Both the position numbers and the translations under genes were made by a program. Positions 48,801 through 60,800 of a stretch of DNA of 64,000 nucleotides are shown here, in pieces. A model generated the notes under the pieces. That model did no database searches, was not told where the DNA came from, and was given only the letters and a program-made list of their open reading frames with translations. Location of the stretch: contig NC_031500.1 in NCBI RefSeq assembly GCF_000237925.1, positions 12,363,753 through 12,427,752 of the forward strand, read 5' to 3'. This DNA comes from Schistosoma mansoni. Taxonomy: Eukaryota; Platyhelminthes; Trematoda; Strigeidida; Schistosomatidae. The number at the start of each line of letters is the position of its first letter. Positions within the stretch are counted from its first letter, which is position 1.

Positions 48801-51800
48801 AATATAATGAGTTGGTACAAACTTTTGGGACCAGATTGCCAGGCGAAACGTTGGATTTACGTCAGATTCATTCACTGAGATTTTATATATTTTATATAGA
48901 AAATGAAAAAGTCAACAGTCGTTTATTAAATTCTTTTTACATCAATGTGAAGTACAAACAATTCTATACAGTTTACCATTATTGTTATTTTTATAATAGA
49001 AACAAATCGGTCCGTTAGCTACTGAAACGTTTGGCGTTTTATACTTTATAATAATATCTGTCTATCTATGAAACAAGTATGTATGTTGCTATGGAGAATA
49101 TCTTTGTATCTCTATCCAATTAATGTCATTCTCTGTAATTTGCTACCAAAAGATTGATGAATAATCTAATTACTGCCTTTTTGGATAGTGTTGTGCATTT
49201 TAAATTAGATTTTTATTTGATTAGTATTGAAATCTGAGACGTTTGTTTCATTCTGTGTGCAATTCGTCAGCAAGATGTACTCGGATATTAGTGATATACA
49301 CACTGGAACTCGAACTCAATACCTTGTGAATACCTTGCAATATTGAGGTAATCCACTCGAAGCATATATAGACCATAAATTAGTGATTGGCTACAATCCT
49401 TGATATCGATGGGAAGAATCAAACACTTTTGAGTTAGATTTTAATATTTAAAGTATTTGGAGGCAATTCTTCGAATGTTATATAATCAGATGTTCATAAT
49501 ATTTGCTATCATTTATAAGTAATATATGTACTAATTTAGTGGTCCTAGATCTGTATCTGACTCCAGTTAGATCGTACAATGTCATCAACGGGCTAACCAC
49601 TTTTTTGGGACCCTTATCTGATTTCAGTAATATCGTATGATTGGTTGCCAATGTAGTATTCATGTAGACTATCCTCGTATATTATTGTCGACTTAACTCG
49701 CGTTAGTGTATAAAGGAATTAAAAAAAGTCAAATACGAGAATAGATTTTTGAACACATATATTTTATACACGCATTGCAGTGAACAAGAACACGGGTGGG
49801 GACAAGCGAACTTACTTGACACGAAAATTACGGACTCTCACTAAAATCTAACAACAATACAGTAAACAGCTAAAATGCAAACTATCAATCATTTAAATTC
49901 ACTTAGTATTGTTTGTTTGAATCTTTCCATTGATGTTTTAGGACTGCAACTGGTCAGTCTCTTATTGGCCATATTTGCATACTGTGCGTATTGCCTCGTT
50001 ATAGCCTAAATTCACAAGCATGGTAAGTAAAGATGGATAGTGGCTATCAGTGGAATCCAGTTTGACGCGCGCTTCGTCCTATTTGGAACTCGTCAGCTGG
50101 ATGTACCTGCATCTCAGAGTTGATGTTCATTCTGGGACTCGAACCCAGTACCTCTCGCTTCAAACACCATCGTGTTATCCACTCGGCCACTGAGATAATG
50201 GGAAGACTCAAACAAACAATACTAAGTGAATTTGAACTTCACCCCATTGCACAAGCAAGTGGCTAACAGGACTCAGTAGCTGAGTGGATAACGNNNNNNN
50301 NNNNNNNNNNNNNNNNNNNNNNNNNNNNNNNNNNNNNNNNNNNNNNNNNNNNNNNNNNNNNNNNNNNNNNNNNNNNNNNNNNNNNNNNNNNNNNNNNNNN
50401 NNNNNNNNNNNNNNNNNNNNNNNNNNNNNNNNNNNNNNNNNNNNNNNNNNNNNNNNNNNNNNNNNNNNNNNNNNNNNNNNNNNNNNNNNNNNNGTGCAAT
50501 GGGGTGAAGTTCAAATTCACTTAGTATTGTTTGTTTGAGTCTTCCCATTATCTCAGTGGCCGAGTGGATAACACGATGGTGTTTGAAGCGAGAGGTACTG
50601 GGTTCGAGTCCCAGAATGAACATCAACTCTGAGATGCAGGTACATCCAGCTGACGAGTTCCAAATAGGACGAAGCGCGCGTCAAACTGGACTCCACTACT
50701 AGTCACTATCCATTTTTGCTTATCAATCATTTGTCTCAATCTTGACTGTTCCTTCTCCAAATATCAGTCCATCGTCTCCGATTATTATTTTTCATGCATT
50801 TTCGTAGCAATTGCGCTACGTTTTGGTTCTTCCCTTATCATTCTTCTAGTGAAATACATTCTATTCCTGACCATCACCATATACTACTTATGTGGATATA
50901 AGTAATCCACACTACAGTATCATTTATTCCAATAAAAAAACAATTTTTTTTTCTTCATAGGAAATTGATGGAATAAAAATTTGTCAAGAACAAATCAAAA
51001 ATATTATAAATCGTGCTACAGCACAATTAAGGTAAATGATTTATTCAATCATTGTTAATGTATTATTATTATTTTATTAATGTTCAATAGTGACTACTTA
51101 CAAGTAGATTGGATTTTTTTCATTAATCAAAGAAATGTTATCCTTTATTATGTTGAATAAATTAATAGATCAGAATGGGTTTTGTGGAGATTTCAGTATG
51201 TTCAAAGATGAAATCATGAGTCAGTTGAAGCTAGACCACCATTGGAAAACCTGGAAGCACTTAACTGGTTAAGTGCTCTGGCGGGAGACTGGTAGGTCCC
51301 GGGTTCGAATCTCGCGGGTGCAGGACCGTGGATGCACACTGTTGAGGAGTCCCATAATAGGACGAAACGGCCGTCCAGTGCTTTCAGGTTTTTGCATGGT
51401 GGTCTAGCTTCAACTGACTTATGGTTTCAATTATGAAAATAAATTAATATTCAAATCTATCAACGTATTGATGTGTTGAAATTCTGTTTTATCGATTTCA
51501 AGGTATTTTTGTCATGAACTGACGTTAACATTTTTTTGTAGAACAAATGATATGATAAACTTTTGTTTCTTTTGTGTACTGAACTCTTCGCGTATGTATA
51601 ATCATGGTTTCACATTTAGTTGAACCATCCAAGTGTAGGTTTGTCAGTCAAGATGAAACTATTCAGCTAATAAATCGATATCCGATCATTCTAGATCTAC
51701 AATTTTAGTTTAGATTGATATTATGAATGGATCAATGTTAGATCACCATTGAAAACCTGGAAGCACTGGACGGCCGTTTTGTCCTAGTATGGGCCTGCTC

Positions 51801-54800
51801 AGAAGTGTAGACTCACGATCCCGGGATCTTCGGTCTCGCACGAACGCTTGACCTCTAGAACACCGAGCCAGTATCCAACGGTATTAATGTCTAATTTCAA
51901 CCTATCCACGATTTCGTGCGGCCGTCCACCGTTATCTTCAGTGAGTAACTGCCTCACAATTGACATGGTTAGTTAGTTAAATAAGATGACCAATAATGAC
52001 AGTTTTTTACCAATATTAACCAGCTTCAAAATGGATTTAACGAAAGTTGTTAACTTAAAATGTCGCTGAAATGTACATTATTCTTACATAGATTCTTTCA
52101 TAAAGACCGTTTCCTCTTAAACACCAGGATCATCATAATTTAATGATAATTTGTATCTATTGTTATACACAAAAGATTTTACTTCATGTTTATAAGTTTT
52201 ATAGGTTACTTAATGTACTTTTCATTAGTGCAGAACTATTTTCCGTTACCATAAAATTATCAGCTTTTTTCAAAGACAAATTATATTTGTTCACATCATC
52301 TATAATAAGTTGAAGACCTAACCATATGTCTTTCCGGTCGCATAGAACTGACTATATATCTTTTGGGAGCAAAGAGGTTTCGAAGCTGAGAGAATATATA
52401 TCTACCTCAATTAATGGAAGGTTGTCGCACCATATTGTGAATCGGTCGAAGTTAAGCACATACACTGTCGAAACTACAACGCTTTCTATGAGACCAAGAG
52501 CCATGGATTTGATACACGGCGTGGTCACGAATACACACTACCAATGAAGTCCTATATTGAGGCGAACTAGCTGATCAACGCTTCCTAGATTTCAGTGATA
52601 TTGGAAGTAAGATCATTTCGTAGTGTAAACTATAAGATTACATTCTGTTGATCAAAAAGGAAAGTCATTAGCATGGGGTTAAGGCTGCTTTTCTACTTTT
52701 GAGATAAAACAAACAGTTTCAACCTCATATTTACACAACTGTAGGTTTTCAGAAAGAAAGTTAATTATCATATTATAAAGCAAAAAAAACCCACTGAAAA
52801 TTGATTATTATCGAACTAGTTATAAGAAATAACATAAGAGAAGGAATATGGTGAAGCCTAGTAGGCCCTTCTGGCGAAGAGTGCTACATCGAAGCACTGC
52901 ACGACTACCGGGGCTTAATAGCTGTTTCTGCATTGTTTACTCAGAATCATCACATCACTCTTTCTTTCTTTTTTTGGGCAGACTCATTTACTCCTTCTTT
53001 TTGAACCAACAATAATTATGCAATGACTCTTTGTAGCTATCGTAATCAGTTTTGGGTATAGATAGAGTGGTTACTTAGGCCGATCTCCACGACCCGTGTT
53101 ACCGCTCACATTAGTACGTGGAAACAGTCCCATAACCCAGGAGGCACGACGAGGACGTGTGAGTCGGGTTTTGCCTCCCAAGAAATAACATATTCCATAT
53201 AAATTTAATGTTTGCTAAATGAGAACTTACTGGGTAACAATGTATATTCTGGATAGATGAACGTTTTTGAGAATATTAATGATAATTCCAGGATATCAAA
53301 CATGTTATTCATCTCCTCAGACATATTTTTCTCCTTTCTATAATAATCTCCAATATTCAGTCGGTATTTCAGTCAGTCAGTTATAAACAACTCAGAACCT
53401 GACATGCATATGCATCGGTTCATGTTGCTACAACATATCAACATGCCGATAATAAATTATCAAGAAGGATATCAGATAATTGGGGGTAATAGAAAAGACT
53501 TAGTAGAGATAGTATGAGTCTAGAAGAAGGAATGACTCCGTCATATAAAAAGTATCAGATAATTCTTAAAATCAAGATCTAAAGAAAGAATAAACAGTGA
53601 AGTCATTTGTACTACTGTGACTGATTTTGAATAGTAACCCTCAATGTCTTTTAATAATATGTAACGATAATCTTGAGAGTTTCGACCAGGTTATCTGAAC
53701 CTTTCTAAATAATTTAATCTATAACTACAAATGACTTCATATGTTGACCAATATCAAGTTTCCGTTTGGTCACTTCTAATTTCCTTTCCGCTTATTCTGT
53801 CATATAATAGGGTGTTCTTACAAAAAACGTTTATTCACTATTATAAAAGACTGATGATCATTTTTATTTCATTAGTATATGTATATACCATAAAACATCC
53901 GGTAAATAAGTTTTCCGTAGAAAAAAAAACAAAATTACAGTATGTCCCCATTTTAATTTATACTTTAATTCATATTTTACACTGGAGAACAAAACAAACA
54001 ATTACTTATTGATTTTGGTTGCTATGGGCAATGTCATTTCATCTACTGAAATTCTTACCTTCTTTTCTTCAATGTTGTTGTTGTTGTTGTTGGTGTTGTG
54101 AAATAATATAAAGGTGCTTTTTGTTTTCTCTCTCTCTCCCTCTCCCTCTCTTCTCTTCTCTAAAATAAACAAGCGGTTTACATTTATTTTATCATGTTAC
54201 CGGTAAATTATCTCTTATCTATGTATACGCATGTATAGTTATTATACACTAAGCTGACTTGTTATATGTAATGGGACACCAATAAATACGTTATATAAAA
54301 CTAGATATCAGTATGACAGATAAACTTGAGATAAATTACCAAGGAAGAGAATAAAAGGTAATAAACTATTCCGTTTAATTTATACACACAATTAAGATAG
54401 ATTTTATTCAATGAGAAAAGATATAAACTAATTATGAATACCGGTCAGTCAATGGTTATCAACGTAGAGCCTGGAACAAATATACTTTAGCTTAAGTTCT
54501 CATATCAGATTAGGGTGACAAATTGAAGTTAGCTAGATGAATTCCTAAGAAGTCAAAATAACCGTAGTAGCAATGATAATGAGACAGATTAAACATTGAT
54601 TATTTGGCTTGTAAAGGGTTAAATGTAAAGGTCTGTCTAAAGGAATACTGAAACTCAAGATCTAGAGGAAAATAAAGAGAGTGTTTGTGCACCATTGTAA
54701 CGATTTCTGAGTCATGTCACTCAACATCCTCAACTAGGTAGTCTACATCTACCCACTTAGTTCAGACCAGCAGTCAGTAACTTCATGGATTAGTACCACA

Positions 54801-57800
54801 TCTTGGTTTGACCGCTCTTAGCATTCTTTCAAATTACTCTTACACTGAGGTAGGCGATGGTTGGACATTTCTCAACCATCTCAGTCACTGGTAATTCCTA
54901 ATAGCATTAACTGATTTACCCTTTCTACTTAGTACTGTGCGTCTAATCTCAGACTTGCTTTAACTGTCTTTCGATAAGACTTGAGTAATGCTTTGGAAAT
55001 ACCTGTGATTGAAGTCACGCTGCCTACGCATATCTTCCTTAAAGCCCTTATTTTACAGACAAAATACTATGGAGCTGATAGTTGCACAGTGTACTATCCT
55101 TTATTTGGAAGGTGTAAATATCTTCCACGTCACATGTGATATAAGTTAGCAAAGTCAAGTGATATTTCTGAATGCGCGCCAAGATTTCATCATTCACAAA
55201 CCCATCAGGTCTGATGAAACTTCATAGATGAGTGTGGTGATCGACAAAATCAAATGAGTCAATCCATATCATTAGAACTGGCATTGATGCAGATCGATCC
55301 TCAAACAATATTTTACATTTATTTAAGGACTAGTCTGCATCATAGTGAGTGAAGTAGCTGAGTATGTTGACCACTCCAATGTTTAGCATATCTTATAGGT
55401 TAGGTTGGGGAACTTTCAGGAAATTAGGAGGGAGAAACGATTAAGTTATAATATATGTGGAACTTGTCATTGACTTTATTTTTTGCATTGATATGATCTA
55501 AGTTAATTTCCACGGTCATAAAATTGTTCAAGTGTAGTGAACGAGGACACAAGTGGGAACATGCAAATACATCTGAGCACATAATTACAGAATCTCTTAG
55601 TAAAATCTGAGAATCATACAGTAAATATTTCTATTGCAAAATGTCAATCAATAGTCTCAGACTTGACTGTTCCTTCTTTTGCATACCAATCATTCTTTGT
55701 TCTCTTTGTTTTCTCTTAGATCTTCTTAACCTTCTGCCTCTAGATATTTCATTTTCGATTGATGGTACATGCTACTTATATCTATCGACATCAGTAGCAT
55801 ACACTACACAAGGTTCACCATCATTTATCTTCATATATCTATAAAGTACACAAAATTGTTGTATTTTAATTGTTTCTATTCATCTATAACTAGATATTCA
55901 TATATCGAAATAAGGAGAGTGATTAGTGAGACTATAATTTATGGACGACCTTTGAGCGACGCCAAAGTGACCTTGAGAGTGGCTACCTACTTACTAGGGC
56001 TAAATGAAGGTTATGAAGCAGTTTGAAGAATAAGGATTATGATTCATAGTTGATAATTAGAATTAGGAATTACATTTACGGTTTTTCATCATGAACTGAT
56101 ATCAGCTAAAATGCCAACACGCTGTTTGGTTAAATACTTACTTTTTTACTTACGCCTGTTACCCCTCGTGGAGGAGCATAGACCGCACACCAGCCATTCT
56201 CTATCCAACCCTGTCCTAGACAATCCTTTCCAGTCCTTTCCAGTTAACATTCATCCTTTTCATATCTGCTTCTATTTCCCAGCGTAATGTGTTCTTTGGC
56301 CTTCCTCTTTTCCGATTCCCTTCCGGGTTACAAGTTAAGGCTTGCCTCGTGATGTAGTTTGGTGATTTCCTCAACGTATGTCCGATCCACTTCCAACGTC
56401 TTTTCCTAATTTCCTATTCAGCTGGAAGCCACACTGTCCTCTCCCATAAAACGCTGTTGCTGACAGTATCCGGCCATTGAATGTTGAGTATTTGCGAAGA
56501 CAACTGTTTATAAATACTTGTACCTTCTTGACGATGGATGTAGTAGTTCTCCACGCTTCAGCTCCGTACAGTAGAACTAACTGTCTTGACGTTCGTATTG
56601 AGGATTCTCACTTTGAAGTTAGTTGACAATTGTTTTGAGTTCCATATATTCTTCAATTGTATGAATGCTATCCTTGCTTTACCAATCCTCGCCTTTATAT
56701 CTGCATCCTATCCTCCTTGTTCATAAATGATGCTTCCCAGGTACTTGAATGTTTCCACCTCTCCCAGAGTTTCACCATCAAGTGTGGTTGGGTTGGTGTT
56801 CTGCGTGCTGTATTTGATAATTTTGCTTTCTCCTTTGTGTATGTTGAGGTCTATTGATGCAGAGGCTGCTGCTACCTTCGTTGTCTTCATCTGTATTTGT
56901 TCATGTGTATGAGAGAGGAAGGCTAGGTCATCTGCGAAGTCCAAATCATCTAATTGATTCTGAGCTGTCCATTGTATTCCGTATTTCCCTTCAGATGTCG
57001 AATTCTTCATAATCCAGTCAATTACCAAAAGGAAGAGTAGACAGCTTTTTCTGACTCTGATCCTTACTGGAAATGCATCTGTCAGCTGTCCTCCATACAA
57101 GACCTTGTATTGTAGTCCGTCGTATGAGTTTTGGATAATGTTGACAATCTTCTCAGGAACTCCATGTTTTGTTAAATGGGTGAGTGAATTTCGCGCCAAA
57201 ATCCAAGACCTATTATCTTAAATCTGATTAGTTCATCTATAAATTATAGTCTCACCTAAATGAATTTTAAAAATTCGAAATATTATTAAAAACATTATAC
57301 AGAACATAAATTAGTTTTCTATCTTATTTTATGTTGTTTCTCATTAAAAAGAACAAATATGTATAATAGAACCATTACATTCTTTTTGAACTTCTTTGAT
57401 CTTTCTCGTTTCCATAGGAACCCGTTTCTTTTCTATCGTCTTATAAGATTTTAACGTTTACTAATTATATATTTCAGTAGTTCGATTGATTGTTAAGGAA
57501 TAAATTTTATGATTAATAAAGAATACTTCATGTATATTATTAGATATGTTTTTTGATTATAATATGTATTTATGTATGTGTGTAATAGTGTAACATTTTA
57601 TTTTTCGAGGGGGGGGGGCGGGTATTATTAAGTTCATTCATGTTGCTTAGCTACAATTATAGTATGAAAATTTGATAATGAAGAAATGCAAAGAACTACA
57701 AAAGTTTCTTGTTTGAAATATTGAATGTTTTTCATTATTATTGTTAGCTGTTCAAAATTCATTAATTCCAATAAATCTATTTCGATTATTTTCTACATTA

Positions 57801-60800
57801 AGAGAACACAGGTATTTCCAATCTATAGAAGTAATGTATTTCGTGTGAATAAAAAAAAAATGCATTTCTTATGATACTTATAATATTTCTAAATTAAAAG
57901 TAGGTTTTTACTTCACGCTGGTGACTTTAAACCAAACTGCTGAATATCGTGTGAGAAGGTCAAGAGAAAGCTATCATAGACGACAAACTAAGGACATGAA
58001 ATAAGTTCATAAAAGTAGTTATTGTTAAACTAGTTTGTATATGCAGGTTGAGATCTAAGCAACAGTTCAAGATATGATTTTTGATGTTAACCGACGTCGT
58101 CTGAAATGCATCGAAGTGACCCAGTTACATTCATTCTTCATCTTTCTTTAAATAGTGGATTAATTATTATTCCATATTTTTCATAGTTGAAAGCGTGAGT
58201 CAATTGAAGCTAGACCACCAAGGAAAACCTGGAAGCACTGGACGGCCGTTTCGTCCTATTGTGGGACTCCTCATATCCCCTCATATTCTATATTTTTCGT
58301 CTGTCTGATTTTGATTACTGTTTTTAAAAAGCCTACATTGTTTATGTACCATACAAAAACTGTAAATTATCCAAGTATGGTAATACTGTCTCACAACAAA
58401 TACAATATACCAGTTTTATGATGCTGATAATCAACAGTTAGAGAAAATAATGAAATCTCTATAATAGTTACAAACAAACAGATGCTTCATAGAAAAGTGG
58501 TTGATTCGATTCAGTACTTCATGTAACACATAATTTGACACTGATGTTTTCATAATGATTGAAAAACCCTACAATGAATGGTAACTATATACATCATTTA
58601 TTCTAATTGTCACATATCAATTAAACGGAATTATACTGTCTATTCTAAACAGTATATTCATAGTTGAAATCATGAGTCAATTGAAGCTAGACCACCATGG
58701 AAAACCTGGAAGCACTGGACGGCCGTTTCGTCCTATTGTGGTACCCCTCAGCAGTGCGCATCCACGATTGCACACTCTCACACAAAACCCCTTCTGATCT
58801 ATTCTAAACAGGTTAAGAAGTTTATAGTTAATAATATTTAGCATAAAAAAGTGTTAAATTCACTTTATAAAAGATATCATTAAACCATTGGTTAGATTAA
58901 GGAGAATATATCTCACTTATAGCTAACTGAAATCGGTTGATATAAATAATTTTGATTTAATTCCCTTTTGTATTCGTCGTTTGAATCTTCCCATTGATGT
59001 TTAAATTCAAAATTGATCAGTCTCTTATTGGCATATATGCATACTGTGAGTATTGGCTCTACTGCTAGCCACTATCTGTCTTTGCATATGGTGCTTGTGA
59101 CTTAAGGCTATATCGAGGCAATACGCACAGTATGCTCATATGCCGATAAGAGACTAATAAATTGAAGTCTTAAACATCAATGAGAAGATTCAAACAAACA
59201 ATGCCAAGTGAATTTAAATTCTACTTTAATTTTATTTTTTATGTTACTTATAGTTTGTAAGTAGTCAAAAAGTGAAGCAAAATATTGACTAATCATCAGC
59301 TATTAATTTCATTCGACATATTTGTAATCCCACAACATTGATAATTGACACTCTGTTTTCGATAACACAAGTGTCGTGTGCTTCAGTATTTCTCACCTCT
59401 ACTCGGAAATAATTCAGAATTCAAAGTTATGAAAAATTTTCCATCCTCTCGACTTTGAGTGGTGATCAGAACTCTCCTTGGTGTGCGAAAAACCAATTTT
59501 GATTAAACACAAGTTTCGTTTCTGGATGACTGGGGTATGCTGAAGTAAAATGAAACATACTATTTAAAGTGGAAAATAGGTTGATGAAACTGTGAATCTT
59601 TATTGTTTAAGGTGTTTGTGAGACTTATTACGTATAAATAGTAACTCGATACGTGATGATGGCTGGTGTAGGAGTAAGTTGAAAGATATGAGCATCTAAA
59701 CCAGTGTATATCAGTCTATGAAGTCACTGACAGTTGAACTGAGTCGTGTATGTGGCTTCAAATTATCTTGTTGGGGTTCACACGATTCACGTAACCAATG
59801 ACTGCGGACGATGAATGACATGACTCTGAATCGATTGCACTGGACCAGATGTATTCACTCATTTTATTCCTTCAAACCCTGAGTTTCGAAACCAACTTGT
59901 ACTGTTTTATTTCATGAGTTCAATCTGCCTTCTCATATCATATATTTCACCTCTAATCTTTTCTATCCCAACTGATATCGTTAATAAATCTACTCCATAC
60001 CGTTTTGTCTTGATAATTTTATCTTGTATTGATGTGATGTGGCACCCTGAACTAATGCAAATGTGTGTCAGGTTCTGCGTTGTTACTGACTTACTGAACG
60101 ACTGACTATGGTAGATTGTTATTTAAGAGAGGAGACAAAAAGTGTGAGGATACAAATAACGAACTTATCAGTTACATTTTATTGTAATTTCATATACTTA
60201 TCTTCCAATCATTTTCTCTACATGACTAATTCATTTCTTCTTCCAGTTTATGTCGTAGTGTTCAACATGAATTAGAACAAGATAGTTCAGATAAATTTAG
60301 AGCATTACAATTGGATCAATTAGCTCATCAATTACGTAATTCATCAGCTAATATTGCCTTATATGGTGATATTGAAAAATTAGAAAAATGGTAAGTGAAA
60401 AAGATATTAATTATTGATTTCTATGTCATTAAAAAAATATTATTAATACCATGTGTTTCATGGAATACACTTTCTTAAAGAAACTTCCTAGACAATTTTA
60501 ATATGTGCTAAGCTTTACATCTGTCGGATAACCATAGTTAATGTAATATCTATTAATTATGTGTATCTACCCAGTCAAAGGAAATTACTAAGTAAGTGAC
60601 AGCTGATTCAACTGTGGTGGATTAGAACTTGAGTCCCGAAATCTCAACATTCCTTTTTTCTTTTCTTTATACCTAAGTATTTCTACTATAAATACTACTA
60701 CTACTTTTACAAATCTGGGATTTACCTTGATAATTTTATCTCATTGTGTTAATTAGTCAGCCACAGCGTAGAACTTCATACGTACGTACATCAGTTCGAG

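Larger units (their letters stand above)
49895..50720. mobile_element. Palindromic Smα-like SINE insertion containing the second gap
   Basis: Arms 50020-50253 and 50494-50727 are inverted complements, with a matching GTGCAATGGGGTGAAGTTCA at the inner edge. Each arm has a head, B-box (GGGTTCGAGTCCC) and ribozyme region. The whole insertion is bracketed by the 12-bp direct repeat TATCAATCATTT (49883-49894 and 50721-50732), which is single in the uninterrupted family A copies. Both ribozymes carry GAAGC for GAAAC and an AAA insertion after GUC. Confidence 0.85.
49775..50921 (+). mobile_element. MITE-like repeat (family A) interrupted by a SINE palindrome
   Basis: Left part 49775-49894 and right part 50721-50921 rejoin to match the copies at 10090 and 55531. 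The right end lies 40 bp before tektin exon 3. Confidence 0.7.

Noticed and set aside
50263-50626. ORFs spanning the second gap
   Set aside because: Undetermined residues inside a SINE palindrome.
51168-51300. Twin priming as cause of inverted SINE 5' ends
   Set aside because: The inverted arms include the element's 3' terminus, which twin priming would not duplicate.
53731-54012. 93-codon plus ORF
   Set aside because: AT-driven composition, no splice context, no domain.
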